Source: Sipunculus nudus
Taxonomy: Eukaryota > Annelida > Sipuncula > Golfingiida > Sipunculidae
Assembly: GCA_026874595.1 (NCBI GenBank)
Contig: CM049318.1
Location: forward strand, 18,152,241 to 18,216,240
Reading direction: 5' to 3'
DNA: 64,000 nucleotides
Shown: one piece after another, positions 12,309 to 25,158 of the stretch
Position numbering within the stretch: position 1 is the first letter of the stretch
Layout: every line of letters starts with the position of its first letter
The notes under the pieces: generated by a model
Seen by the model: the letters and a program-made list of their open reading frames with translations, nothing else
What the model was told of the DNA's origin: nothing
Databases searched by the model: none
Translations under genes and position numbers: made by a program

Positions 12309-12439
12309 GGGCAGATTGTCTGTTCGTCACCTATTGGGTGACCAGGTTGATGTGCGTGTGAGGGTGTGTGTGCGTGTGTTTGTTAGGACCAAATTCGCTG
12401 TTAACGTCACAAATGTGAGATTATTATATATAAAATTAT

Positions 12440-13430
12440 AATTAGTTTCTGGGCGTTTAATTGTTTTGTAGGGGCCAATCGCACACATATATTTACACAA
12501 ATACAACAAGGTAAAATTAAATGTGTAGAGAACCATTAATATTTTACTAGCAAGGTTTAAGCATATACAGTGGTTCTTTAAGTACATAATAAAGCTTTCA
12601 CAAGAGTCTAGACAGAATAGAAAAAAATATGGAATTATTCATACAAATTGCATTTAAATGTAAAAAGGATGATTTTATCAAACATTTTGAAGAGCATGCA
12701 CAAAGATGAGTAATATGTACAGTATAACCATCTGTTGAAAAAAATACCAATGTTAGGACAGCACAAAATGAAGCTTTGGAAACAACTAATAATGGGCACA
12801 TTCATACAGCTTCCAAATATAATTATATTAATTAATTCAAAAATTGACAAAAGTCCCTAAAATGGTGACACATGAACAAGATAGATATAAATAGATATCA
12901 CAGGTAGTGGGTAATCGCTATTAAGAAATTATCAAGCCTCAAAGACACCTGAGTAGAGATCTGTCTATCAATAATGCCATGCATGCCATATTTAACTATC
13001 AGCTTGACATATACATGAAGATAAAATGTCTCAGGCCAGTCATGTGATAACAAACTTCAAAGCAAATACTGAAGCATATACACCATATATACGACATATA
13101 TGTTGGGCATGGTTGATAGTTAATACACTAGGCCTGGGCCTACGATGAACTGACCTTGAACAGGCCCACAGTACATGTTATCTGAGGTAATATAAATATG
13201 CAACAAATGTTATATCGTCTCTATTGTTCACTTTATTTAATAAATTGTCTTATATCATATTGTATATGATATATATGTGGAATCATCTTTGGATAGTCAT
13301 TTATGATCTGCACGTGTATCTTTTTTTTCACACCAGGACTAATTAATTGCCGAATAAAACATTTATTTGAGCACATTTGTGTTTTTCTTTTCCAGCGTTA
13401 TGCACATGCTATTATGTCATGCATGGTATA
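12440..13430. other. Intergenic, no recognised feature
   Basis: AT-rich sequence without convincing exon, TIR or tandem unit. Confidence 0.4.
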
Positions 13431-13900
13431 ATCATCACACCCTCACAAAACTAGAGACCCATGGGTATCGAGGAAGACAGAAGGTTTGGGATGAAATGGG
13501 CTTAAAATACATCCACAATCTTTTTCAAAGAAGTGGGTCATGTGACCTTGACCTTTGACCTCATGACCCTAAATCAATCAGGTTCTTTCCCTATTGGTAG
13601 GTCAGCTATATGTGCAAGATGGAAGGTTTGGGATGAAAAGGTATAGGCATAAAATGCACCCACAATCTTTCTAAATTTATGTGGGTCCTGTGACCTTGAC
13701 CGTTGACCCCATGACCCCAAAATTAATAGAGCTCTTGCGTTAGAGGTGGGCCATATATAAGTCAAGTATGAAATTAATATATGTCAATCCAAACTGGAGT
13801 TAACATCGGGAAACAAATTTGACAGACATGTACAGAAAGACGAGCAGACGGACGGACAGGGTGATAAATATAGGGCATCCACTTATTCAAGTAGGGCCCT
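13430..13900 (+). mobile_element. Tandem-core repeat with GGAC tail (family D)
   Basis: Two diverged units of about 180 bp share AAGGTTTGGGATGAAA, ACCCACAATCTTT and TGTGACCTTGACC-TTGACC-CATGACC. They are followed by CAGACGGACGGACAGG (13845-13860) and a terminal segment with AGGGC...GGGCCCT. The layout matches families A and B: tandem core, GGAC tract, short inverted repeat at the end. Confidence 0.6.
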
Positions 13901-13959
13901 AATAATCAACGCAAAGACAGATAAAACCGCAGTTGCAAATCCGATAGTATCAATATAAT

Positions 13960-14260
13960 TTGACAGTCTCAAAGTAAAGGAAAACATTAATCAAAAATAG
14001 AAAAAAATACAGGTGGTGCCACCAGTCTTCAGGAACTGAAGAAACCAATCATAATCAATAAATACACCGGGTTTCATGGCACTGGATGACAACACAGCTG
14101 AGACACTAACATAATTGCTGTCATTTGACGGTCTGAAAAAACATTAAAAAATCGTAAAAATTAGAATAAATATATATGGCACCACCAGTTTTCGGGAACC
14201 GACAAAACTAGTCATGGTCAATATTCAGGTTTCCAAGGAGATTTTTTATTGACCTCCCTG
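13960..14260 (+). repeat. Fragment related to family B (GGTGGCGCCACC unit)
   Basis: Two degraded units carry GGTGGTGCCACCAGTCTTCAG and GGCACCACCAGTTTTCGGGAA, followed by GGTTTCCAAGGAGATTTTT and CTCCCTGGATG. All are blocks of the ~335-bp unit at 38504-42037. Confidence 0.6.
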
Positions 14261-14449
14261 GATGAACACTTTGAAGTTTCTAGATCCAGCGGTTACGAGT
14301 TGTGCCTTGCTAACGGACAAAGCGCCATACCTATACTTAGTTCACCCCCTCACAAAAAAAATGATTATTTATATAAAATGCAAACGTTTAACTATTTTTA
14401 CCATTAATCTCCATCTTAATGAACAATGGGTTAGACAGCATTAAAACTA

Positions 14450-15340
14450 ACAAGTTACCATGAGCCATGACACTCAGCTGACAATATAGGCTAACATAAA
14501 CAACATGAATTTTATCACCTCAAAACTAAGTTGAGATTAACTTCAGATGTGATCATCACCTTTGAACCTCTGACACCAGAGTCGACGGGTTACACATGTG
14601 TATACTGAATCCAGTCAGAGAATTTTATGGAAACAACTTGTGTGAGGGACACATACGCAATTCATCCGAAGTTATTACATCCGAAAATTCAGTGCTCAAG
14701 ACGAAGTATAGCTGATTTGACCGCCAAGGTAAATGTCAACGTCACCAGTGTTCAAAGTCCTCTATGAACTTCGTTGAAACATTTTAACATATTAAAAGAA
14801 AATATGTGGCATTATGTGCATTACATCAAAATTTATCAGGTTCTCAACGATTTTACATTTTGGCTGATTTGGTTTTGTATATCAATATCAAGGTCACCAG
14901 TTTTTGACGTTGTCAAAGAGCGTTGTGGAGTTAACCTGTGTACCAGATTTGAGGGGGACATCTTCAGTACTTCCAAAGTTATCTCGTTCATAAGAAATCC
15001 ACAATGAACTAAAATTTAGCTTATTTGACCTTGAATTAGGTCGTCGTTAAGGTCATCATTTTTCGATTTTATCTGGTAACTTCGTTGAAAATCTATGTGT
15101 AAAACATGAGGACAAAATATTCAGTGCTTAAGAAGTTATGTGGTTTACAAAATTATGTACGTTTTGGCTGCTTTGACCTTGTAAGTCAAGGTCAAGATTA
15201 CCAGCTGTCGAAATCCTCCGAGATTTTGGTTGAAATAATTTGTTTCAAATTTCGGGAGATAAGCAGCATTCAAAAGTTATCGCCTTCACAAAATATAACA
15301 GACGACGACTGACAAGGACAGACGACGGAACTAAAAACCA
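14450..15340 (+). mobile_element. Hairpin-family element C with ~155-bp tandem units
   Basis: The left end (14450-14482: ACAAGTTACC...CATGACACTCAGCTGAC) matches the left ends of families A and B. Four diverged units follow, marked by GCTGATTTGACC, GCTGATTTGG, GCTTATTTGACC and GCTGCTTTGACC at about 14706, 14860, 15017 and 15166. The tail is GACGACTGACAAGGACAGACGACGGAAC (read as two blocks), ending in a (TA)n run. No hairpin survives at this right end. Confidence 0.6.
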
Positions 15341-15342
15341 AA

Positions 15343-15421
15343 TATATATATATATAGAAGGTAGTGTTACCCTCCGATGTAAAGTGCTCTGTGTACAGTG
15401 TTGTTTTTCTTCAGAGTTGTA

Positions 15422-15500
<79 letters not shown>
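15343..15500 (+). mobile_element. TA-flanked repeat module, short (internally deleted) copy
   Basis: GTTACCCTCCGATGTAAAGT is joined almost directly to CAGTGTTGTTTTTCTTCAGA, between a short TA run and an ~80-bp TA tract. The ~110 bp present between these blocks in the 10330-10494 copy are missing here. Reading frames through the TA tract (YIYI) are meaningless. Confidence 0.65.
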
Positions 15501-15501
<1 letters not shown>

Positions 15502-16200
15502 GCCCCGGGCGGGGGAGGGGGGGGAGGACAAAATGAACACACTAGGTTTCACTACGCAATTTGGAAACACAGTTGAGAAACTGATATATACTACTGATAT
15601 AATTTGGCAGTCTTTCATAAGAGGAAAAGATGGGTCAAAAATATTTTTTTTTAATCTTCATGAATAGATAAATTTTTTCAGGATCAATAAATTTAACAGG
15701 TTTCATGGTACTAGATGAAATCACAGGTGAGAGACTCATACAATTTCTGTCATTTGACTGTCTCAAATTAATAGAAAAAAAATGTTACGGGGTGCACATA
15801 AAAGCGGACCGAACTGGTCGAAACGGACGGTACTAGCTGGCGAAGCGATTGGTACGCCGGACGTGTGCGTCACGGTTATGGGTTCACTTCCCGGATCGGC
15901 CCACTATTTTCTCCTCAACAATTTGCCTTCGTGACACTTCATTATTGAGATACTAGAGCTTTTGAATTTTTTTTTATTCTGGGATGCACAAACAAGCCCC
16001 ATTCCTCGGAGAATACGGGCCTAAGTGAACTATTTTCAGGTTTCTGGGGAGATTTTTAAAAGAAACCCCCAGGATATTCAGCTAGAAGTGTCCAGGTCAA
16101 ACGGTTACGATACGTGAAGTGCTAACGGTCGTCCGGACAAAGGGTGATTGCCATAGCACACAATGAATGAAAGACAGCTGAGCCCCCTTAAAAAAGTACA
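15500..16200 (+). repeat. Degraded family B segment with GGAC-like end
   Basis: After a G-rich patch (15510-15530), blocks of the family B unit appear, including TTTCATGGTACTAGATGA and, near 16040-16150, GGTTTCTGGGGAGATTTTT, CCAGGTCAAACGGTTACGA and CTAACGGTCGTCCGGACAAAGGGTGAT. The last matches the tail at 39617-39660. The terminal hairpin is lost. Confidence 0.5.
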
Positions 16201-16479
16201 CACAACGAGCATTTACTCCGATTTAAAATAAAATAAAAGTTCAATTTTTAACATTTCAATTTATTTTAAATAGTTTACTATAGGGTAATGTACCTGCTTT
16301 GGGGAGTTTAAAACCTGATGTATGTATTACGCCGAATCTGGCATAGGAAAAGGGCAGTCGACAAGCGACAACAACGCCATAGGTTAATTAAGACATGAAA
16401 TGTCTATTGACGGAAGAGCTCTACAAATTCCTGGTATCAGAGATGCCAAAGTGTCCTAAGATGCACGGCCAGACACCAC

Positions 16480-17180
16480 AAAAAAACATTGTAGGTGGCG
16501 CTACCAGACTTTGTACGTGACTGTGCTTTCCAGGAACTTTAGACCCGCGAAATTTTAGGGTGTTATGTCCAGCCACTCCTGATATATGTAATAAAATCCA
16601 CGCACAGATTGAAAACATGCAAAAAATGGTTGCAGGTGGCGCCACCATTCTAAATAAGAGATTAAGTTACCAATTATCTATGAAAATGTAAAATTTTGGG
16701 CCGATATTTAACACCACTCTTGAGATAAGTGCATGAATGTATAAACAGTATAATACGAAAACATGATCAGATTTTAGGTAAAGCCACCTGTCTTGTGCAC
16801 GAGAAAGCTATCCAAGATGGACGGACCTGCAAAATTTCATATTGATAAGTCAGATCACTGATGATATGTGCATGGATGTCTTTAAAAAACGAGATTGTGG
16901 GTAGCGCCACTCGTCTTTTGTATGATAATGCTAGATAAGATACCGATCCGGGCATATAAACAATACACACTGAGATATGATGAGTGATTTCTACAGAAAT
17001 ATAGTCGCATAAATTGACGCCAGGTAAAAACGATTGTAGGTGACGCCAGCCGCTTAGGATACGAGGTAAAGTTACATAAGATCAATGACCATGAAACATA
17101 TCGGGCTGACACATCATACCCTATAGGAAGATGATAAACCACAATAAAAAAAATTGTATGTGGCGCCACCAGTCATCATT
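16480..17180 (+). repeat. Short-unit (~130 bp) array around a GGTGGCGCCACC-like palindrome
   Basis: Six diverged palindromes lie at about 16497 (GGTGGCGCTACC), 16636 (GGTGGCGCCACC), 16783, 16901, 17039 and 17159 (TGTGGCGCCACC). Spacing is 120-145 bp. Each is preceded by an A-rich AAAAAT(T/C)GTAGG-like segment, as in the family B unit. Confidence 0.65.
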
Positions 17181-17662
17181 GGCATCCGATCCAATGTAAA
17201 TCTACTATGTTGCCAAGTTTAAAAAAAAATGTTCAGAAACGAACACGGCCGCGGCTTTGGTGGCGGCGAACCCAATTGAAAAAATAGAATACGCGAAACC
17301 TCTTGCCGGCTGATGAAAATCATGGGCACTAATATTTGGACACACAATTTTATCTTATCTAGCGACAGATATAGCGTCGGGTTATTCTTTTCGATGTCAA
17401 CGAACTTTTGACATAGGACAAATCATATGAAACTGCTGTTGTGGTTTTGGGATTGCAATCCCGCAAAGTTGCGAACCTCGAGCTCAGTAGTTGCACTCTA
17501 GGTTCGATTATGGGGCGGCGAAGAATAAATTAAATCTGGGCAATGTGCATGAAAGATCCTCCTACTGCCCGACGTCATATTCTGATTTATGTTTTCATGC
17601 AGATAAACGTAGCACGACAAATACCGGTCTAATAGGCGCCCGGCTTAAACGTATCAAATGAG
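17181..17662. other. Intergenic, no recognised feature
   Basis: Moderately GC-rich for the window. A segment at 17500-17515 (GGTTCGATTATGG) resembles a tRNA B box, but no matching A box or clover-leaf is found. Confidence 0.35.
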
Positions 17663-19525
17663 AACAAGGGACCTATGGGTAACGACGCTCAGCTGTTATA
17701 TATGATAAAAAAATATTATTTAGAAATGAGGTACATGCTGGTTTTGTGTGGTAATAAATATAAGCTGTATTATGAGTTGTTGTTGTTTAGCTTATGTATG
17801 ATTTTGATAGTTCCTTTGGAGACAGGGAAGAGCATTGATTTCATTTATTTTATTAACAAATGGAGTACTATTGTCACACAGATTTTGACTTGGAAAAATA
17901 ACTTATAAGCAGAACATATAATATGAGTTTAACTATTTATTTAAAAAAATTACAAATATTGTCCCAAATATAATCTTTATAAAAAATAATAAGAGAATCA
18001 TATGATTTTGTAAAATGAAATATAACTGAAATGATTATTAAAATAATATTAAAGAATATATTCATGAATGCATTCATGAATACATTTTGAAAGTATTTGC
18101 ACGAGTATTCATATACTTTCATTTTTACCTGAATTCCTATTCTTTATGCAAGAAATTTTATAATGGAGTACATAATCATATTCGTATTTAAATACAATTA
18201 CAAAGTATTCGCACCATGTCTCGTATTTATTCAGTTTTCACCAAACAATGATGTTGAGAATCCAGAATATACAAAATTCACACATTTAAATAATGATCAT
18301 AAGTACCTGGTTTTATGGCTTTTATTTATATTAAAAATAACTGTAAAAAATTCATTTTGGAATAATTTCACATCAATGTACACACTAGACACAGTAGGAA
18401 TCTAGATTAATATTATCAACTGCATCTTTGTCTATCATTAATTTCCTTCATATGATCCCTGATTAGTAATGAATAATATGATTTACTTCTTTATCATTAA
18501 AATTGAACTGAAAAATGCCATAGGTGACTGCATGGTGTTATTTGGAATACGTGACATTCTACCCATCCATACAAGATTCTAATATCATCAGTAACTGCAA
18601 GTTAATTTCCTGTTATTATAAACTAACAAATTCCTTTTCTATTTTTCTTTAAATTGTTATTAAAAACCAATTAAAAATTTATTAATTTATTGTTTATTGT
18701 TATGTTGTTGGTTAAAACTACTAGATGAGTTGGGTTGGACACCTGGATCAACTGTGGCTGGCCATAAGCTGCCTGGATTCCATGTATGCCTCGCCTCAAG
18801 CATGCATAATACAGGTGATTCAAGAGGGGCTGGAGAGAGCCAAAGTCTGACAGGGTCTCATAAAAAACATTAATAAAAGCTACAATTTTTTGCCAATTTC
18901 TTTCAGCTTTCTAAGCTGAAATCCTTATGTGTGCATGATATGAAAATTATATCAACAGTGCTCACGGGAAACAAACGTGCCATGGTCACAGTTGGGCAAA
19001 ATTTAAGGTACTAATTTTATATTTATACTAATAACTTATAAAATTTGAAAAATTAGGAACTAATTTTGGGTATTCAATTGAATCTTGATTAAATAATGTT
19101 ACATCCCTGACAAAAAAATCTCTAGCTTCAGCAATGCCCTTGTTAAGGGAGTAAATATATTTCTTTATAAGTGCATTATGTTTGGGCCCATAACTTAAAA
19201 CAATTACGCAATACTGACATCATTCTGGCATGTGCATAGAGATTGAAAAATATGTATATTATTTATGATTAAAGTCAGATCAGTGGTTGTGATATTTGGC
19301 AGTCTTGAAGTGTAACAATGGGTTTTTAATGGAAAAATGAAGTTTTTCATTAATATCTCGAAGGTATTAAGTCCTAGTGACCAAATTCTTGGCATGGTAG
19401 GGGATTTTGGAGGCATCTAACTGTATGCCGAATTTAAGGAACTTAGAGCTGAAGCTGGGGAGCTGAGCTCTTGCAAACTGCATAACACTAGCTTGATGTA
19501 AACAATATGTTACATGGTGCTTGAG
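17663..19525 (+). mobile_element. Family A element, copy 2 (3' truncated)
   Basis: It starts AACAAGGGACCTATGGGT...CGACGCTCAGCTG and is closely similar to 31908-33810 over ~1.85 kb. That includes a perfect 22-bp palindrome centred on ATGCAT (18060-18081) and one tandem unit (GTGCCATGG block at 18975). Homology stops at CATGGTGCTTGA near 19525, where the sequence switches to a segment containing TGCTCAGCTGAC (19532-19543), so the second unit, GGAC tract and hairpin are missing. Confidence 0.75.
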
Positions 19526-19543
19526 TCACTGTGCTCAGCTGAC

Positions 19544-20649
19544 GTTAACCTTGAAGGTAAAAATCTAAAATAATATCAAATGGAGATAAAGTGTAAGAGG
19601 AAGAGGTAATAAAGGCCATGGTTGGTTTATATGATTAGTTTGTATTGATGAGCAAGAAATTGTTGCAAATAATATTTTGTGAACTGACCATGTGTTTCCT
19701 AATGTTGAAACTGAAGCATTTGAGCAGTTTGTGAACAAATAATCTGTACAATTACCATGATCATTAGTTGGCTTTTCGATTAACTGTTGACTTTTTTTCA
19801 GTAGTTTACACATTTGTTCAATCGAATCTTTTTTTTTGTATAATATATATTATTAAATGTATGTTTTTTTTATGAAATGTATACAGTTGAAATATAACTA
19901 ATTAACAACAAACATGGCAAACAAAGCCTATCTCAAATTCTGCTGATGCAGGAAAATAATGAACAAATGTTTGTAATAAACCCTCATTTTTTATCACATT
20001 AATTTTTTTAAAATTTAAGTTTATATTTCTATACATTTTCAATATAACATATATATCTGAATATAAAAGTTGATTCATAATTCTCAATTGCATCATCATA
20101 AATCCAATCTTGTCAGATAACACCATTTCATGCATACAAATGTTTATTTATTTTTTACCACAAAAATATATCTTTTAAATCTGCAAAACAATAAATATCT
20201 AAAAAAATACTTGATTAAGACTTCACAATTTTAAATTGTGTCTTTATTTATCCATAATGTGCTTCATATGTTATCATAATTTAAGCACACTGATGGGTTC
20301 CATTATGATTGGTAAAATCATTTAAAAGAAAAATGATTCTTTAAAAATGCTACATTACACAACATTGCATCTTCTGGATTACACCTTGAATTACTTTTTC
20401 AAGGAAAGTTTTTGCATATCAGAGTTGAAACAGCATTACAATCAAGGAGATATAGTGAACACTTGGTGGGTTGGGTTGGGGGGGGGGATGGGGGGTTGGG
20501 GGGGGGGGGTGATTGGGGTGGTTATATGAGAATAACTGTACACCTGTCACAGCAGGGGATCTCCCCCAGTGACTGTAACAAATCAGAAATCTGGCATAGC
20601 TGACTTCCAGTGACCTGGAGTTGGACCCTGCATCTGTAATCTGTAATCA
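19544..20649 (+). other. Sequence related to the left part of family A copy 5
   Basis: Blocks such as TTTATTTATCCA, the ACA(T)GGCATCT/TTGCATCTTC segment, CCTTGAATYACT and a G-rich run near 20478 appear in the same order at 34545-35150. It is probably the divergent left half of the element ending at 21391. There is no coding potential. Confidence 0.4.
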
Positions 20650-21391
20650 AAGCAAATGACTATACAATAGAGCCTCAAGAGAAAAATCAATAACTAGCTT
20701 AATTTTCAAGCTTTTATTTCCAAATTTCAGATTTAAACAAATTAAATATTTATGTTTACATGCTGTGAAAATTAAATCAATGGTACTTACAGGAAAAAAA
20801 CGTGCTATGGTCAAAGTTGGGCAAAATTTAAGGTACTGATTTTATTTTTATGCTAATTACTTAAAAAATTTACAAAATTCAGATCTAATTTTGGGTAAAC
20901 AATTGAATCTTAATTAAACATAGTTATATACTTGGGAAAATAGACTCTAGTTTCAAAATTTTTCATGCTTAGTGAGTAAATATTTTTCCTGATTTTTTAC
21001 AAAGTCCTTTATGTTTGGGCCCATAACTTAAAGAATTTATATTTAACAGACTTAATTTCTGGCATGTACATAGGAACTATATAGAAGAATATTTATGGTT
21101 AATATGAGGAAAAACAGATGAGTGGTTTTGATATAAGGCAGTCCTGAAGTGTGAACATAGGATTTTAATAAAAAAATTGAGGTTTTTCCTTAATTTCTCA
21201 AAGGAACGAAGTCGCAAAGACCCAGTTTTCGGCTTGGTAGGAGATCTTGGGGACATCTAACATTATGCTGAATTTTGGATTCCTAGGTCTTACGGTTTCA
21301 AAACGTGCCACATCTACGGACGGACGGACGGACGACGGACAATGGACCACGACTATAGCTCAGATGACTTATAGTCAGCCGAGCTAAAAAT
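20650..21391 (+). mobile_element. Family A element, copy 3 (single tandem unit plus hairpin)
   Basis: One ~680-bp unit (CGTGCTATGG block at 20801) is followed by ACGGACGGACGGACGGACGACGGAC (read as a GGAC repeat, 21316-21340). A hairpin lies at 21357-21385 with arms AGCTCAGATGAC and GTCAGCCGAGCT, then AAAAA. Confidence 0.75.
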
Positions 21392-22737
21392 TTGTACCTG
21401 TACTGCAGGCATTTAGCCGTGAATATACAACTCGATAAGTAATTATAGTGGATTGTTATGATGTCTCGATGGACTCGCTTATTAAAACCGGCATTTTGAA
21501 TGGACATAAAGATATTCAGCTAAACTGGTGTTATAAAACTGGGACGGAGTCGGCTCATCCTCTTCCACAGGACAGGAAGTGTCGATGCAGAGGCGGATGT
21601 AAACGTAGCACCATCTGGTGACAAGATTATTAACGAAAATGACGGGGGTCGGTGTAACTTGTAGTGACCTCTGGTGTCACATTGAGCAATTGGATAATTA
21701 GATTTATAATTGTATTGGGGTCCTCTTTCATGATTCACATAGATTTTATCTCTTGTCTAGATATTCAATGACACTGGAAATCCTAAAAAGTAAGAAAATT
21801 ACACTAATCTTAAATGAATTTTAGCATTTTAATCTTTTATCGCATTACATCTAAACACAGTTATTCATATCTTAATTTGATTTCAAAATTTGGTGTTTAC
21901 ACAGTGGTATCTATAAAATAAATAATTTAATTTTAGTTAACTTCTTATATGAACCAGATAAGATCAAATCATTAGAGGTCCATCTGTTTTTATCTTATCA
22001 GCGAATTAAACAGGTGTTATCATGATATGTTTAATAGGGAGAGTGTAATGTTTCAGACAGACACACAAAGGTATGTTTTATACAATAAACAGACCATTAA
22101 AACAAACATAAAGCCTAGACCATATAACTGTCACAACATGCCTTTATTGAATGATTACCATCAAACTGCATGTGGATCTCGCATGGTTTTTATACAGAGA
22201 TTATTAACACCTTGGTAAATAGTATAATTTATTTACTCTGACAATATTTGCTTACCTCCTCCCATACTGGCTAACAGAGAAAACAAATGTCAGTGTCTGT
22301 ACTGATGTAAGTAAAATGGAATGTACAAAATATCAACTTTTAGCACTAAATCCAACCTATAAAATAAAATATTAACCAGTTCATACATACATAACATTAT
22401 ATATAACTGGATTTATTATGTATCATCTACAACTCCTCAGTACATGACATAAAACTAGAACAAATAAAATAACTATGGTGTTAACACATGCGGTCTACAT
22501 AATTAAAACCATGTAACTAATGATTGTAAAGGTGTGCTAAAAATAGTATCATGATATCACAGAAAACAGACATATGACAAGTAAGTGTATATATGATGCA
22601 TAGTATTAGTACACAAGACAAAACATTTTGTGAGCACATGTTCATGTTATAATCCTCAGTGGCCTCATTTTGTTAAAATTAATATTTTACATAATCTTAC
22701 TTGTAACCATCAATATGATGCAACTAGCAATATATGT

Positions 22738-22835
22738 ATATGATACTATATATATATATATTACTATATATATATATATATATATATAAATACATATATA
22801 TACACTTATATATATATATATTTATATATATGTGT
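22738..22835 (+). repeat. TA-rich compound microsatellite
   Basis: TATA runs are broken by single C or AAA, ending in TGTGTGTG. Open frames across it are repeat artefacts. Confidence 0.9.
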
Positions 22836-23339
22836 GTGTACACAGTCAAGACCACAACAATTTTATCAAATAAAATTAACTGCATGTGCTGTTGTATGAA
22901 TGTAATTCTCAGAGCCATTTCCCCCTTGACCTTTAAACAGTTATAAGCCTGTAAAAAAACCTCAGCTTTTTTTCAAGTCAATATGTGCATGAAAGCATTC
23001 AAATCTTGTGTTAACTGCTACTTTAAACGGTTCATTCCACATCGGACTGTTGTAGGGTTAAAAAATAATGCAGATTTATGGGGTTTAGTGTAGAAGAACT
23101 GCATACAATTGTGCTCTTTTGCATTCAATTTTAATTTGAGTAAGATTTCAACCCTAATTTATCTGGAAAACATTCACCTAAAAATGTATGCTAAATATCA
23201 GAGCTTTAAAATAATCGGGCACTTGCACCATATAATTCATACTATAAACCCAATAGGTGCACATGCAAATCTTAATTAATTTTTTATCAACTCACTGTAC
23301 ATTCACATCTTGGGCAAGCTTTAAATTTATTATTTCAAT

Positions 23340-23790
23340 CTCTTTTTTATGCAGCTATATGCCCTCAGAGAAATTATATGTGATTTCTGGCTTACTCTGG
23401 GTACATATTAATGAGATATAGTTATTACTGCTAAGAAAAATTCTTACAACAACTTTGTGACAGACACAGGAGCATGTTTACCAAAAAGCTGTTAATAAAC
23501 AAAGTTACACATGCCCACATTGACAAACAGTAAAATCATGTGACCAGAGGTGGTGTATTGCTCACCAGCTGTTGTTGGTGAGAGCACATGAAGTAAATGT
23601 GACACCATCTTTTATCATATGCAGACCTCTGGTTTGTTGGATTTGGCGCTAGATATTTTTTTATGTGTGGATTTCGACTTTTGTCAGGCTCCCCACATGT
23701 AATAAATAGGTTGATATAAACAAAATGGGCATCCTGTGCACTGTGGGATTATTACCTTTTAGACTATTTTCTAATAGATTGAATAGATAA
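23340..23790 (+). repeat. Dispersed repeat R1, copy 2
   Basis: It shares ATGTGATTTCTGGCTTAC, ACATATTAATGA, ATTGACAAACAG, TTTGGCGCTAGATATT, CAGGCTCCCCACA and GATATAAACAAAATG in the same order as 6290-6745. Confidence 0.55.
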
Positions 23791-25158
23791 TTTTATTTAA
23801 TACACATCAAATATTGGAATTTAACACCCAGGAATATAAACAGGACAATAACCTATTCTTCAATTAGAAACCATTTAGCATGTGAAATGTGTTCAGCCTA
23901 TACTGAATGCAGATTTAACATGCTAACATATACTCTTTTAATTTAAGCATGTGTAATATGAACATGCTCAGCTTCAGCGGACATTGTTAGATACAGTAAA
24001 CACTGATATATGTGTTTAATATAAATATGTTTGTCTGCAGTGTATCAGCCTGGTTAGTAGGTGGATGTTATAAGTGTTAGATGACTACATGCTGCATGAA
24101 GAAGATACAACCTTGCCTGGTATTTGTTCATCACAGCAGATTTCTTATAAGGTATACACTGATTCATATGATGCAAGTGTTAATGTAACTTAGGCCCCAT
24201 CAAACACAAGATTATTTTAAAAAGGTTTTGGGCAACAAAAATTGATCAAAATCAGTTTCAAACCATATTTTTGTTTCCCAAGGTATTTAGCACCAATGCA
24301 CAAGGAGTACATTTTATATGTGGAACAATGTAACAAATGCTGCCACAGGCATTCATGCTTGCGCTGTGACCAAGATGCTGCCTCAAAACTACGTCTTTTC
24401 CCTTTTGATTGTGAATTGAGCATTCACACGGCACTTTATTGGAGCGGATAACTGGATTTGCATTGGTAGAGGTTTGAAACCACCTTCCTGAGCTGAATTC
24501 AAACAAACAGCCCAAAACAGTTCTAAATGCCTTTGGTATGCCCTATGAAAGGGTTAAAACAGGCACTTATGGCAGCTATGTCATTTTTTTCAACTTATCA
24601 AAGCATAATTCAATACATTTTTAGATGTCATCTTGGCACAGAGGGAGCCTGTGCTTTTTGTCTACATAAAACATGGGTTACTGTAAGACCTTATAGTTTG
24701 CATTCGCTCCATTTAAGTTATACATATTTAATAAGACAGCTTTGGTAATCTTAATCATGCTATTTCTGGCAAAATCTTGTTTGGTTCTTCCATTCATGCA
24801 TACTGATCACTCACGGAATTAAAACCCCATGAATTACACTGAATCCTCAATATTAGATAGGTTACAGTCAAACTACAACTATAAATCATTCTCCAACATG
24901 AGAATGGTCTCCATCTTTTTCATATGTAAATATATACAAAAAGCACCAGTCATCTGTATTTTAATACAGCAATGCTTATTAATCTATAACTAAAACACAG
25001 TCTCGGTTTTATAACAGGTATATACAAACCATGGTTATGATGTCATCAATGATTTAACATGCACAGGCGTATATGACAAACGTTATATGAATGGTACGGG
25101 ATGTAAAACGAGTTGAATGTAAAAACGAATGGAAACGAGGCAGGATGTCAGTGCTGGC

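Larger units (their letters stand above)
21392..25158. other. Intergenic region downstream of the coiled-coil gene
   Basis: Mostly AT-rich sequence. It holds a TA/TACA microsatellite (22738-22835) and a copy of repeat R1 (23340-23790). A consensus polyadenylation hexamer on the minus strand (AATAAA, 24440-24435) could end a ~720-nt 3' UTR of the coiled-coil gene; this is inference. A CG-richer patch at 21520-21740 has an open minus frame of 72 codons that I do not recognise. Confidence 0.4.

Noticed and set aside
11860-12441. 193-codon plus-strand frame and two long minus-strand frames rich in RE or SL
   Set aside because: They are produced entirely by the GA/GACA simple repeat, which has no stops in several frames; no splice sites or homology.
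9417-15667. Open frames rich in YIYI or HTHT
   Set aside because: Translations of (TA)n and (CA)n microsatellites.
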